64,000 nucleotides of DNA, taken from positions 680,001-744,000 of the forward strand of contig NZ_AP014583.1 in NCBI RefSeq assembly GCF_000828715.1, read 5' to 3'. Below, in pieces: positions 28,048 through 37,038 of the stretch (positions are counted from its first letter, which is position 1; each line of letters opens with the position of its first letter). This stretch comes from Winogradskyella sp. PG-2. Lineage in GTDB: Bacteria > Bacteroidota > Bacteroidia > Flavobacteriales > Flavobacteriaceae. The notes beneath the pieces are model-generated. The model did no database searches. It worked only from the letters and a program-made list of their open reading frames with translations, and was not told where the DNA came from. Position numbers and translations under genes: made by a program.

Positions 28048-28515
28048 CTAAGCAGACAAAAAGAAAATATGTATTGCTAAAGCCATAAGCACTCCACTTA
28101 AAATACCATTAGCTTTAAGGTTATTGTATAAAAGAAAATTCATCACATAGGAACTAATTGTTGTTGAGTTTATAAGGTGTGCAATTACTAAAGCATCTTC
28201 AAGTTTTTTATGTATTAGAAACTCTAGAAATTGCATTACTAATATCACACCAACTACAGTAACCAATAATAGAAAAGTAGCTGGCTTTTGATTTTTAATC
28301 TTATACTCATCTGTGTTTTCTGGCAGAAAATGTTCAATGACTATAAATCGGACAAAAAACAATAGTGGTAATGGAAACAAAACTGATGCAATAATTTTTA
28401 TAACATCTTTTAGTGTTTTTATTTCATCATATCCTAGAAAAACCAAATAGATAAATACAAAAACAGAAATACCAGTTGTAATGAAAAACGCAATATTTAG
28501 ATTTTTCAACTTCAT
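28048..28515 (-). CDS. Membrane protein of unknown function
   Basis: A 155-aa protein with four or five membrane segments (FFITTGISVFVFIYLVF, VIASVLFPLPLLFFV, FLLLVTVVGVILV, GILSGVLMALAIHIF). No motif is recognised. Its ATG is 1 bp after the stop of the 58-aa gene upstream, which shows translational coupling, and 29 bp separate it from the next membrane gene. Confidence 0.5.
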   Translation of the reverse strand: MKLKNLNIAFFITTGISVFVFIYLVFLGYDEIKTLKDVIKIIASVLFPLPLLFFVRFIVIEHFLPENTDEYKIKNQKPATFLLLVTVVGVILVMQFLEFLIHKKLEDALVIAHLINSTTISSYVMNFLLYNNLKANGILSGVLMALAIHIFFLSA

Positions 28516-28516
28516 T

Positions 28517-28693
28517 CTAATAACTCGTCAAATAAGTAGTACCTAATGTATTATTCGCCAAAAAGTCAACTTTACTATTATAAGAGTCTATTAAATAATT
28601 AGAAATTGATTTTGAATGTATCGCTACCAAACTCATAGTTATAGCAAACACACAAATCTTAATAAATTCTTTAGTTTTTGGTTTAAAATTCAT
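28517..28693 (-). CDS. Short single-helix protein, first gene of a membrane-protein operon
   Basis: A 58-aa ORF starting at ATG 28691-28693 (MNFKPKTKEFIKICVFAITM) and ending TAG at 28517. It has one hydrophobic segment at about residues 11-25 and a polar C-terminal part with three Tyr-Leu-like pairs. It is preceded by an AT-rich promoter region and its stop lies 1 bp before the next ATG. No family is recognised; the tight spacing is the main support. Confidence 0.5.
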   Translation of the reverse strand: MNFKPKTKEFIKICVFAITMSLVAIHSKSISNYLIDSYNSKVDFLANNTLGTTYLTSY

Positions 28694-28844
28694 AATAATT
28701 GTTTTGATGATTATGAGACAAATCTGCGGCTTAAATTTCAGTGATAAAAACTAATTTTATTAAAATACTGACGATATATTTTTTTTAAATAATTATAAAT
28801 AATATTATTTTTATTTATTTATAATAATAATTAATGACGATTAA

Positions 28845-30344
28845 ATGATTAATCTAAAATCTATAATTAAAACTTTAAACTCAGAAGAACAGCAAAAATT
28901 CATCTCTTACCTTCATCAAAAAAACAAAAGAAAGAATACAAAAAACATTCAGTTATTTAAGCTGCTATCTCATCCTGAAAATGATTCTATAACGATTTGC
29001 AAACAACTTTACAAAACAGAAAAGAGTAATGCCTATCATGCACTTAGAAAGCGATTATTTCAATCTTTAATTGACTTTACAGCAAATAAAAATCTAGAAG
29101 ATGAGAATTCTATAGATATGAAAATCATTAAATACATTCTAGCTTCTCGTACATATCTTCTTCAGAAAAACTTCGATATAGCTTATAAAATTTTAGATAA
29201 GGCCGAACATTTGGCAGATGAATATTCACTATTCCCTATACTTAATGAAATTTATCATACTAAAATTCAGTATGCTTCAGATTATCCAAAAGTTGATTTA
29301 AAAACTTTAATTTATAAGCAACAAGAAAATCAAAAAAAACATCAACTCGAAGATCGATTAAATGTTGTTTACGCCGAGTTAAAAACAGTTTTAAATGCTA
29401 TTAGCTATGAAGGTAAAATCATAGACTTTGAGACCGAGCTTAATCACATTCTAAAAGCGTCTCATATAGAACTTAATCAATCATTATCTTTTAAATCTTT
29501 ATATCAAATATTAGCAATTGCCAATATATCTGCTTCAGTGACTACAAAATATTTTCAAATTGAGGATTTTGTTTTAAAGAGTTATGACATCCTAAAAAGG
29601 AAGAAGGAAACAGACAAGCAATTATATTATCAAATTCAGATTGTATATATTATTGCTAATACGCTTTTCAGAAACAAAAAATTTGAAGCCTCTTTAAATT
29701 ATATTTCTGAGATGGAACAACTCATGCAATCTAATAGAAGTGTTCACAAAAAAGAGTTCACCTTAAAGAAAACTTTAGTTAAAGCTCTTAACCTCAACTA
29801 TACCAAACAACAAGAAGAAGCTATTGCCCTAGTTGAAAACAGCATTGAAAAAAAACATAATGACTTAGAATCAATGTTAGACTTGCATCTGTCACTTTTA
29901 ATGTTCTATTTTCAAAATGACGAATACCATAAAGCCAAATTAATAGTATCTAAATTCTATCACACAGATAAATATTATATTGAAAAAGCTGGAATCGATT
30001 GGGTTATTAAAAAGAACGTTGCCGAACTTTTACTATATATAGAACTACAAGAAGATAATTTATTTTATTCAAGACTTAAAAGTTTCAAACGTCGTTACAC
30101 CAATTATCTCAAAGACACCAATCAATTAAGAATCATGACTTTTTTAAATTTTGCTGAGCAATATTATAAAAAACCTGAATCAATAGTTACTGAAAAATTC
30201 AAAACTAAAATTAGAAATTCATTTGAATGGTCATCTGCTTACGAAGAAGATATTTTTGTCTTAAGCTCTTTCGCTTGGTTAAAAAACAAAATAGAACAAG
30301 GAAATCTCTACCAAACAACACTTCTTCTAATAAAAACAACCTAA
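28845..30344 (+). CDS. Cytoplasmic helical-repeat (TPR-like) protein of unknown function
   Basis: A 499-aa, highly charged, all-helical protein with no signal peptide. The repeating pattern (for example LLQKNFDIAYKILDKAEHLADEY, FRNKKFEASLNYISEMEQL, QEEAIALVENSIEKK) suggests TPR-like hairpins, so it probably binds a protein partner. The N-terminal 60 residues (QKFISYLHQKNKRKNTKNIQLFKLL) have the look of a small helical adaptor. Homologues are known to me only as uncharacterised proteins. An AT-rich stretch of about 150 bp separates it from the divergent membrane-protein operon. Confidence 0.6.
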   Translation: MINLKSIIKTLNSEEQQKFISYLHQKNKRKNTKNIQLFKLLSHPENDSITICKQLYKTEKSNAYHALRKRLFQSLIDFTANKNLEDENSIDMKIIKYILASRTYLLQKNFDIAYKILDKAEHLADEYSLFPILNEIYHTKIQYASDYPKVDLKTLIYKQQENQKKHQLEDRLNVVYAELKTVLNAISYEGKIIDFETELNHILKASHIELNQSLSFKSLYQILAIANISASVTTKYFQIEDFVLKSYDILKRKKETDKQLYYQIQIVYIIANTLFRNKKFEASLNYISEMEQLMQSNRSVHKKEFTLKKTLVKALNLNYTKQQEEAIALVENSIEKKHNDLESMLDLHLSLLMFYFQNDEYHKAKLIVSKFYHTDKYYIEKAGIDWVIKKNVAELLLYIELQEDNLFYSRLKSFKRRYTNYLKDTNQLRIMTFLNFAEQYYKKPESIVTEKFKTKIRNSFEWSSAYEEDIFVLSSFAWLKNKIEQGNLYQTTLLLIKTT

Positions 30345-30434
30345 TTGTTAAAATTACTGTTAAATACTGAACTCTAATTAAACTAAACAAATGAGGCTTG
30401 GTCTTAACTAACATGACATAAAACAATTATAAAA

Positions 30435-30875
30435 ATGAAAAAAATATTAGTAATTGCCTTGGCACTATTTACTTTAAATGGTGTGGCACAAGAAAAAAGA
30501 AAACGATCCTCAGAACGCCACGAAAAAATGGATATGAGAAAAGATATGTCTCCTAAAGATATTGCAGATTTAAAATCTAAAAAAATGACCTTAAGACTAG
30601 ATCTTACAGATGCTCAACAACGAAAAGTGCACAAATTAATTTTAAATCAGGCTGAAGTTAATCAGAACAAAAGAAAAGAACGCAAAGGTTATGATGAAAA
30701 AAGAGAAAAACCGTCTAAAGAAGAGCGTTTAAAAATGCAAAATCAAAGATTGGATCAAATGATAGCATTAAAACGTGAATTTAAAACGATACTGACAGCA
30801 GAACAATATGCAAAATTTGAAAAAATGCAACCTGAAAAACAAAGACGCAAAGGAAAACGAAAAAAAAGACAATAG
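30435..30875 (+). CDS. Secreted basic helical protein, Spy/CpxP-like
   Basis: A 146-aa exported protein with signal peptide 1-18 (VIALALFTLNGVAQ). The mature part is a charged helix set with two LTxxQ-like motifs, LDLTDAQQRKV and ILTAEQYAKFEKM, as in the Spy/CpxP periplasmic chaperone group. The C-terminus is strongly basic (KQRRKGKRKKRQ). A terminator follows directly. Probably involved in envelope stress, by analogy only. Confidence 0.65.
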   Translation: MKKILVIALALFTLNGVAQEKRKRSSERHEKMDMRKDMSPKDIADLKSKKMTLRLDLTDAQQRKVHKLILNQAEVNQNKRKERKGYDEKREKPSKEERLKMQNQRLDQMIALKREFKTILTAEQYAKFEKMQPEKQRRKGKRKKRQ

Positions 30876-30892
30876 TTAATATAACTTTAATC

Positions 30893-30926
30893 AAAAAAAG
30901 TATCGCTTAGGCGATACTTTTTCTTT
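30893..30926 (+). terminator. Rho-independent terminator
   Basis: AAAAAGTATCGC (30895-30906) / GCGATACTTTTT (30911-30922), a 12-bp stem with loop TTAG and a following T-rich tail. Confidence 0.85.
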
Positions 30927-30977
30927 TAATTGAATAAAATTGTTACTTTAGTATCCAAATTAAATAACTAATCCATA

Positions 30978-31304
30978 ATGAAAAAGTTAATTACACTGTG
31001 TTTATTTGTATTTGCAATGCTTTTAGGAACTGAGTCAGCAATAGCACAGACCAACAAGAAAGAAGTACATGCGCAAGCTGCACAAAAAACTGAAGCTTTA
31101 AGAAAATATGTAAAGTTTAATGATACTCAGAGAGATCAGGTTTACCAAGCAGTAAAAGAATACACACAAGCAACTTTAGATCTTAAGAAAGTAGCTGTCG
31201 TAGAAGAAGTTGTTGTTGAAAAAATTGAGAAATTACTCGAAACTAAAATGCAAGGTATTTTAACTGATGAGCAATTTGAGCGATACAAAACATTTACTGA
31301 ATAG
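30978..31304 (+). CDS. Small secreted helical protein, Spy-like
   Basis: A 108-aa protein with signal peptide 1-23 (LLGTESAIAQ). The mature part is alpha-helical, with FNDTQRDQVYQAVKEYTQ and GILTDEQFERYKTF, again LTxxQ-like. It resembles the preceding gene in plan but not closely in sequence. It has its own start region after the upstream terminator and is followed by a bidirectional terminator. Confidence 0.65.
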   Translation: MKKLITLCLFVFAMLLGTESAIAQTNKKEVHAQAAQKTEALRKYVKFNDTQRDQVYQAVKEYTQATLDLKKVAVVEEVVVEKIEKLLETKMQGILTDEQFERYKTFTE

Positions 31305-31325
31305 CAGTTCAAAAGAATTATAAAT

Positions 31326-31357
31326 AAAAAAGCCTCACAAATGTGAGGCTTTTTTAT
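31326..31357. terminator. Bidirectional terminator
   Basis: GCCTCACA (31332-31339) / TGTGAGGC (31342-31349) with A6 before and T6 after, between the convergent small protein gene and hemL. Confidence 0.9.
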
Positions 31358-32644
31358 TTATAATTCTTTTGCAATCTCTTCAACTGCTGTTATAGTTTCA
31401 TTTAAATCTTGATACGTCAATGCGTCTGTTATAAACCAAGTTTCAAATGCGCTAGGTGCTATATAAATACCTCTATCTAACATCCCATGAAAGAATTTTT
31501 TAAAGGTGTCATTATTTCCTTTTGTAGCAGAATCGAAATCTATAACTGCAGCTTCCGAGAAATGCACTGAAATCATAGAGCCAATTCTATTAATAGTATG
31601 CACTACATTGTTCTTGTTTAAGGCATCTGATATTCCTTTATGGAGGTATTTAGTTTTCTCCTCTAACCTATTCATTAATCCTTTGTCAGTATTAATAGAT
31701 TTTAACATAGCCAAACCTGCTGCCATGGCCAATGGGTTTCCACTTAATGTTCCAGCTTGATAGACTGGTCCAAGGGGTGCTAGATGATTCATAATTTCAT
31801 TTCGAGCTGCAAAGGCACCAACTGGCAAACCTCCACCTACAACTTTACCAAAACATACAATATCTGCATTAACATTCATTAATTCTTGCACACCACCTTT
31901 TGCGAGTCTAAAACCCGTCATAACCTCATCAAAAATCAAAAGAATATCATTAGTATCACAAACAGCTCTTAAACCTTCAAGAAATCCATCTACTGGAGGA
32001 ATGCAGCCCATGTTTCCAGCTACTGGCTCTACAATAATTGCGGCAATTTCATTTTTATTAGCTTCTACTAATTCTTTTACATTATCAATAGCATTAAATC
32101 TAGCCAATAAAGTGTCTTTTGCAGTACCTTGGGTAACTCCAGGACTGTTAGGAGTTCCAAACGTAATCGCACCACTTCCGGCAGCAATTAAAAACGAATC
32201 ACTATGCCCATGATAGCAACCAGAAAACTTTATAATCTTATCTCTTTCAGTAAACCCTCGAGCTAAACGAATTGCACTCATACAAGCTTCTGTTCCTGAA
32301 TTTACAAAACGAATTTTGTCAATATTTGGAACCATCGAAACAGCCAATTCAGCGATTTCAGTTTCTAGAGCAGTTGGCATACCAAAAGATGTACCAGCCT
32401 TTGTTTTTTCTACAACAGCATCTACAACAGGAGGAAATGCATGACCTAGTAACATTGGTCCCCAAGAATTGATATAATCGATAAATCGATTACCATCTTC
32501 ATCATATACATATGCTCCTTTAGCTGATTTAGCAAAAATTGGTGTACCACCAACAGCACTGAATGCCCTAACAGGAGAATTAACTCCACCAGGAATTACT
32601 TCCTTTGCAGCTTTAAATAAAGCACTACTTCTTTGATATAACAT
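31358..32644 (-). CDS. hemL: Glutamate-1-semialdehyde 2,1-aminomutase
   Basis: A 428-aa PLP enzyme that makes 5-aminolevulinate from glutamate-1-semialdehyde, the C5 route to heme. Motifs: [17 protein letters not shown] at the N-terminus, [22 protein letters not shown] and the PLP-lysine in [15 protein letters not shown] near residue 264. Full length for the family. It follows the glucosaminidase gene by 1 bp and is the last gene of a four-gene run on the minus strand. Confidence 0.97.
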   Translation of the reverse strand: MLYQRSSALFKAAKEVIPGGVNSPVRAFSAVGGTPIFAKSAKGAYVYDEDGNRFIDYINSWGPMLLGHAFPPVVDAVVEKTKAGTSFGMPTALETEIAELAVSMVPNIDKIRFVNSGTEACMSAIRLARGFTERDKIIKFSGCYHGHSDSFLIAAGSGAITFGTPNSPGVTQGTAKDTLLARFNAIDNVKELVEANKNEIAAIIVEPVAGNMGCIPPVDGFLEGLRAVCDTNDILLIFDEVMTGFRLAKGGVQELMNVNADIVCFGKVVGGGLPVGAFAARNEIMNHLAPLGPVYQAGTLSGNPLAMAAGLAMLKSINTDKGLMNRLEEKTKYLHKGISDALNKNNVVHTINRIGSMISVHFSEAAVIDFDSATKGNNDTFKKFFHGMLDRGIYIAPSAFETWFITDALTYQDLNETITAVEEIAKEL

Positions 32645-32645
32645 A

Positions 32646-33452
32646 TTATTTATTCGGAATCATTATTTCTTGACCTAAAGCTAAATCATTTGAGGTCATA
32701 TTATTTAAATCTTTTATGGCTTTTACTGAAGTATTGTATCGTTTTGCTAGCGAATATAGGGTATCACCATTTACAATCACATACTTATATACTCCACTAT
32801 TAATACGAACTATTTTAGGTGTATTTCCGCCAAGAACCTCTTGGTCATATTCATACAATTTATAGCGCTCTATTAGATTAATTAACTTTTGAGGATATTT
32901 TCTATCCGTGGCATAGCCAGCTGCACGTAAACCTTTGGCCCATGCTTTATAGTCATTAGGTTTCAACTTAAAAAGTTTCGCATAACGCTTACGACCAGTT
33001 AAAAACTCAGAATGATCTTTATAAGATGATTCAGCTTTTCTGTATTTCCTAAAGCATTCTTGAGACTTATCATCATCATGATAGATTTTTGCTCCTTTCC
33101 ATCCATGACATTTAATTCCGAAGTGGTTATTAGCCTTAACTGCTAATCGACCACGACCAGAACCAGATTCTAAAATACCCTGAGCTAAAGTTATACTTGC
33201 AGGTATTTTAGATTTTCTCATTTCATCTTTTGCAATAGTTGCATATGTAACAATATACTTATCTATTGACGAAGGAATTTTAGCTGTCTTAATTTCTTTT
33301 ATATCAGTTTCAGAAACTCTTGTTTCTTGTTTCTTATTAATGACCTCCACCTTTTTACTGTTCTTCTTCTTAGTCACAATTCCTTTTTTAGGACCACAAC
33401 TAAAAACAACAATACTAAGTATCACTAATATGTATATATAAATTACTTTCAT
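32646..33452 (-). CDS. Lipoprotein glucosaminidase with LysM domain
   Basis: A 268-aa lipoprotein (VVFSC, Cys19). The middle (about residues 65-190) is a mannosyl-glycoprotein endo-beta-N-acetylglucosaminidase domain (family GH73) with [30 protein letters not shown] and [15 protein letters not shown]. The C-terminal 45 residues are a LysM repeat ([20 protein letters not shown]). It should cut peptidoglycan glycan strands in the periplasm. Its ATG overlaps the end of the upstream gene by 4 bp. Confidence 0.92.
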   Translation of the reverse strand: MKVIYIYILVILSIVVFSCGPKKGIVTKKKNSKKVEVINKKQETRVSETDIKEIKTAKIPSSIDKYIVTYATIAKDEMRKSKIPASITLAQGILESGSGRGRLAVKANNHFGIKCHGWKGAKIYHDDDKSQECFRKYRKAESSYKDHSEFLTGRKRYAKLFKLKPNDYKAWAKGLRAAGYATDRKYPQKLINLIERYKLYEYDQEVLGGNTPKIVRINSGVYKYVIVNGDTLYSLAKRYNTSVKAIKDLNNMTSNDLALGQEIMIPNK

Positions 33453-34369
33453 TCGTTAATTAAAGGCATATTCTTACGTTTCAATTTTAGATTCATACCT
33501 GCTATACCTTGTAAACCCCCAGTATGAATAGCTAATATTTTTGATCCTTTATGGAAAAAATCATTTTCAATTAAATCAACTATTCCGTACATCATTTTAC
33601 CCGTATAAATGGGATCCAGAGGAATATTATAATCGCTTTTAAATCTATTGATAAATGTAATTAGTTCCGGTTTTATTTTTCCATATCCACCAAAATGATA
33701 ATCTGTAACTAAATCCCAATTATCATTCTTTGCAAATTTACGAATATCTTGTTTTAAAAAGTCTCCTTTTAACGCAGGAAAACCTAATATTTTTTGATGA
33801 TTCTCTGATGCATTTAAAATACCAGAAATAGTACCGCCTGTGCCAACACTGCAACATATATAATCAAACTGACCATCATCTTTAGATATTATTTCTTCAC
33901 AACCTTTAACGGCCAATTGATTTGTACCGCCCTCTGGAATTAAATAAAATTCACCCAACTTCTTTTTAAGAGACTCAATATAATTAGAGTTAGATTTTCT
34001 TTTGTAATCCTCTCGAGAAACAAATAAAAGTTGCATACCACAAGACTTTGCAAAACTTAAGGTTGGATTACTTTTAATTTTCCCATCAAGCTCTTCACCT
34101 CTTATAATTCCAATGGTCTTAAAATTATTTATTTTACCAGCATAAGCCGTTGCCAAAATATGATTAGAAAATGCACCACCAAAAGTTAATAAAGTATCTT
34201 CTTTTAGCTTATAAGCTCTAAATAAATTGTATTTGAGTTTTCTATATTTATTACCAGAAATATGAGGATGAATTAAATCTTCGCGCTTTAAATAAAGTTG
34301 AATATTATAATCATCCTTCAGAGGAATTTGTTGGACTATTGCAGTTCTTGGAGAATCCATATTAGGCAT
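33449..34369 (-). CDS. 1-aminocyclopropane-1-carboxylate deaminase/D-cysteine desulfhydrase homologue
   Basis: A 306-aa PLP fold-type II enzyme. The Lys site is SGNKYRKLKYN, with TFGGAFSNHILATA, a glycine-rich CSVGTGGTISGI loop and a C-terminal ILAIHTGGLQG. In bacteria outside rhizobia this family is usually D-cysteine desulfhydrase. The ATG at 34369 is preferred: with the stop of the upstream gene it forms TGATG, while the longer frame would need a TTG at 34393. Confidence 0.85.
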   Translation of the reverse strand: MPNMDSPRTAIVQQIPLKDDYNIQLYLKREDLIHPHISGNKYRKLKYNLFRAYKLKEDTLLTFGGAFSNHILATAYAGKINNFKTIGIIRGEELDGKIKSNPTLSFAKSCGMQLLFVSREDYKRKSNSNYIESLKKKLGEFYLIPEGGTNQLAVKGCEEIISKDDGQFDYICCSVGTGGTISGILNASENHQKILGFPALKGDFLKQDIRKFAKNDNWDLVTDYHFGGYGKIKPELITFINRFKSDYNIPLDPIYTGKMMYGIVDLIENDFFHKGSKILAIHTGGLQGIAGMNLKLKRKNMPLINE

Positions 34370-34692
34370 CAAAAATAATGTATAAAATTCCAAAAAGTTC
34401 GTTTATCCAAAAAGTTTAAATTAGGTTCATTTTCATATGCCTCTCGTTCAAATGAAATATTTTTATAGGCCAATTTCCAATTTTTATATTTTATGAGTCT
34501 AATTAAAAATTCTAAAGTATAAACAATAAAGAAAGGAATAACCAATAACTCAAGTTGCTGTCTTAAATGTATTCTTTCGTGATTTATTAAAGTTCTTTTC
34601 CCTTTCAGAGCTTTATGCTTTAGAAGCATAAAAGGAAATAATGTTATCCCAACATAACCTCTTGGCACAATATATTTTGAAATTAAAATCAC
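34369..34692 (-). CDS. Small membrane protein with HExxH motif
   Basis: A 107-aa protein starting at GTG 34692. It has a HERIH motif near residue 39 (TLINHERIHLRQQLELL), a membrane helix at about residues 50-67 (LVIPFFIVYTLEFLI) and FEREAYEN about 40 residues after the HERIH. HExxH followed by a later Glu is the pattern of zinc peptidases of the gluzincin type, but the protein is very short. I recall uncharacterised flavobacterial homologues. Coupled by TGATG to the desulfhydrase gene. Confidence 0.6.
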   Translation of the reverse strand: MILISKYIVPRGYVGITLFPFMLLKHKALKGKRTLINHERIHLRQQLELLVIPFFIVYTLEFLIRLIKYKNWKLAYKNISFEREAYENEPNLNFLDKRTFWNFIHYF

Positions 34693-34727
34693 AATTTATT
34701 CTATTCAAAAATCAATCCAATTTACAT

Positions 34728-34735
34728 TATCTTTG
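34728..34735 (+). promoter_or_regulatory. -7 box directly before the DUF5522 gene
   Basis: TATCTTTG, a perfect TAnnTTTG box ending 6 bp before the ATG at 34742. Transcription should begin at or next to the A of the start codon. Confidence 0.45.
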
Positions 34736-34741
34736 TTAAAC

Positions 34742-34906
34742 ATGAAGGAATTTGTCCCAATTGAAGACGGGGATTATTATTTAACACCCGAAGGCTATCG
34801 TTGTTTCACAGAACAATATCACTTAAAAAGAGGTTATTGCTGTGAGAGTGGCTGTAGACATTGCCCTTATGGGTTTAATAAAAAAACAAATACACAGAAA
34901 AAATAA
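34742..34906 (+). CDS. DUF5522 family cysteine-rich small protein
   Basis: A 54-aa protein, below the size limit of many gene callers. It reads MKEFVPIEDGDYYLTPEGYR, then CFTEQYHLKRGYCCESGCRH and CPYGFNK, the pattern of DUF5522. Five Cys (in RCF, YCC, SGC, HCP) with nearby His suggest metal binding, likely zinc or an iron-sulfur site, but the role is not known. It lies divergent from the HERIH gene and 127 bp before hutU. Confidence 0.85.
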   Translation: MKEFVPIEDGDYYLTPEGYRCFTEQYHLKRGYCCESGCRHCPYGFNKKTNTQKK

Positions 34907-34945
34907 ATTTGGATTTAATTTTAATGACATATAAAGTTAAAGTCG

Positions 34946-34973
34946 CGAATATTCACCATCGTGTGGATATTCG
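34946..34973. promoter_or_regulatory. Dyad 1 in the hutU upstream region
   Basis: CGAATATTCAC (34946-34956) and GTGGATATTCG (34963-34973) are an 11-bp inverted repeat with one T/G wobble and a 6-nt spacer. Operator or RNA hairpin. Confidence 0.5.
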
Positions 34974-34980
34974 TTATCCC

Positions 34981-35020
34981 TAGATTAATCATATTCAAAC
35001 TCAGAATATGTAATAATCTA
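34981..35020. promoter_or_regulatory. Dyad 2 in the hutU upstream region
   Basis: TAGATTA (34981-34987) and CATATTC (34990-34996) pair with GAATATG (35004-35010) and TAATCTA (35014-35020), 14 bp with a 2x3 internal loop. It ends 13 bp before the hutU ATG and shares ATATTC/GAATAT half-sites with dyad 1. Confidence 0.5.
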
Positions 35021-35033
35021 AAAGAACTATAAA

Positions 35034-37028
35034 ATGACATTTAAAGAACAAATATTAGAAGGTATTCCAAATATTTTACCTCAACCAAAATTGTATGACT
35101 CTTCAATAAATCATGCTCCAAAACGAAAGGAGATATTGTCAACTGAAGAAGAGACTTTAGCGCTTAGAAATGCATTACGCTATTTCGATAAAAAACATCA
35201 CAAAGTTTTAATGCACGAATTTAAAAATGAATTAGATACTTACGGTCGAATATACATGTATAGACTAAGGCCCGATTACGAAATGTATGCGAGACCAATT
35301 GATGAATATCCTGCCAAATCAAAACAAGCAGCAGCTATAATGCTCATGATTCAGAATAATTTAGATTATGCTGTTGCACAACACCCTCATGAATTGATTA
35401 CCTATGGTGGTAATGGAGGTGTTTTTTCCAATTGGGCTCAATATAGATTAACCATGAAGTATTTGGCTGAAATGAATAATAGGCAAACCCTAGTCATGTA
35501 TTCTGGTCATCCTATGGGTTTATTTCCTTCACACAATGAAGCACCAAGAGTTGTAGTTACCAATGGGATGATGATTCCTAATTATTCCAAACCGGATGAT
35601 TGGGAAAAATTTAATGCCTTGGGTGTTACCCAATATGGGCAAATGACTGCAGGAAGCTATATGTATATTGGACCTCAAGGAATTGTTCATGGAACAACAA
35701 TTACGGTTCTTAACGGCTTTAGAAAAATAGATAAAGAACCTGAAGGAAACCTATTTGTAACTTCTGGATTAGGTGGTATGTCTGGTGCACAACCAAAAGC
35801 TGGAAATATTGCAGGCTGCATAACCGTTTGTGCAGAAGTGAACCCAAAAATTACTCAAGTAAGATTAGATCAAGGTTGGATTGATGAAAAAATTACAGAT
35901 TTAGATAAGCTTGTTGATCGCGTTAATAAAGCAAAAACTGAAAAAGAAACCGTTTCAATAGCTTATTTAGGGAATATTGTTGATGTCTGGGAAAAATTTG
36001 ATGAAGCTAATATTCATATTGATTTAGGTAGTGATCAGACTTCACTGCACAATCCATGGGCTGGAGGTTATTATCCTGTAGGTTTATCTTTTGAAGAATC
36101 TAACGAGATGATGGCTAATAGTCCTGAACTTTTTAAAGAAAAAGTAAAAGAAACATTACGTCGTCATGCTAAAGCGATTAATAAGCATACTGCTAAGGGC
36201 ACATATTTTTTTGATTATGGGAACGCCTTTTTATTAGAAGCTTCCAGGGCAGGTGCAGATATAATGTCTAAAAAATCTTCTATAGGTCGTGAATTTAAAT
36301 ACCCTAGTTATGTACAAGATATTATGGGACCTATGTGTTTTGATTACGGCTTTGGTCCATTCCGTTGGGTTTGTGCCTCAGGAAAACCTGAAGACTTAAC
36401 AAAAACAGACAAAATTGCTTGTGATGTTTTGGAAGAGATAATGAAAGATTCACCAGAAGAAATTCAACAGCAAATGGCTGATAATATTCAATGGATAAAA
36501 GGAGCTCAAGAAAACAAATTAGTCGTAGGTTCTCAAGCTAGAATATTATATGCTGATGCAGAAGGTCGAATGAAGATAGCTCAAGCCTTTAACCAAGCCA
36601 TATCAAGCAATGAAATTGGTGAAATTATATTAGGCAGAGATCATCATGATGTCTCAGGTACTGACTCTCCATATCGTGAAACTAGTAATATTTATGATGG
36701 ATCTCGCTTTACAGCAGATATGGCAATTCACAATGTAATTGGTGATAGTTTTAGAGGAGCAACTTGGGTTAGTATTCACAATGGTGGTGGAGTTGGATGG
36801 GGAGAAGTAATTAATGGTGGCTTCGGCATGGTTCTTGATGGTACTAAGGAAGCATCAAAACGATTAAAACAAATGTTATTTTGGGATGTTAACAATGGTA
36901 TTTCAAGACGAAGTTGGGCCAGAAATGAAGGAGCAATTTTTGCAATAAAACGTGCTATGGAAGTTGAACCTAATTTAAATGTAACTTTACCTAATCTAGT
37001 TGATGATAATTTATTTGAAACAAATTAA
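35034..37028 (+). CDS. hutU: Urocanate hydratase
   Basis: A 664-aa enzyme that turns urocanate into imidazolone propionate, the second step of histidine breakdown. Motifs: ITYGGNGGVFSNWAQYRLTM, LVMYSGHPMGLFPS, a glycine-rich TSGLGGMSGAQPKAGNI for tightly bound NAD+, and SIHNGGGVGWGEVINGGF near the C-terminus. The length (over 650 aa) is that of the longer form common in Bacteroidota. No other hut gene is in the window. Two dyads lie upstream; a DUF4136 lipoprotein gene begins 10 bp downstream. Confidence 0.95.
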   Translation: MTFKEQILEGIPNILPQPKLYDSSINHAPKRKEILSTEEETLALRNALRYFDKKHHKVLMHEFKNELDTYGRIYMYRLRPDYEMYARPIDEYPAKSKQAAAIMLMIQNNLDYAVAQHPHELITYGGNGGVFSNWAQYRLTMKYLAEMNNRQTLVMYSGHPMGLFPSHNEAPRVVVTNGMMIPNYSKPDDWEKFNALGVTQYGQMTAGSYMYIGPQGIVHGTTITVLNGFRKIDKEPEGNLFVTSGLGGMSGAQPKAGNIAGCITVCAEVNPKITQVRLDQGWIDEKITDLDKLVDRVNKAKTEKETVSIAYLGNIVDVWEKFDEANIHIDLGSDQTSLHNPWAGGYYPVGLSFEESNEMMANSPELFKEKVKETLRRHAKAINKHTAKGTYFFDYGNAFLLEASRAGADIMSKKSSIGREFKYPSYVQDIMGPMCFDYGFGPFRWVCASGKPEDLTKTDKIACDVLEEIMKDSPEEIQQQMADNIQWIKGAQENKLVVGSQARILYADAEGRMKIAQAFNQAISSNEIGEIILGRDHHDVSGTDSPYRETSNIYDGSRFTADMAIHNVIGDSFRGATWVSIHNGGGVGWGEVINGGFGMVLDGTKEASKRLKQMLFWDVNNGISRRSWARNEGAIFAIKRAMEVEPNLNVTLPNLVDDNLFETN

Positions 37029-37038
37029 AAAAAGCGAT

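Noticed and set aside
31506..32472. Plus-strand ORFs inside hemL
   Set aside because: Antisense frames of a conserved enzyme, with no independent support.
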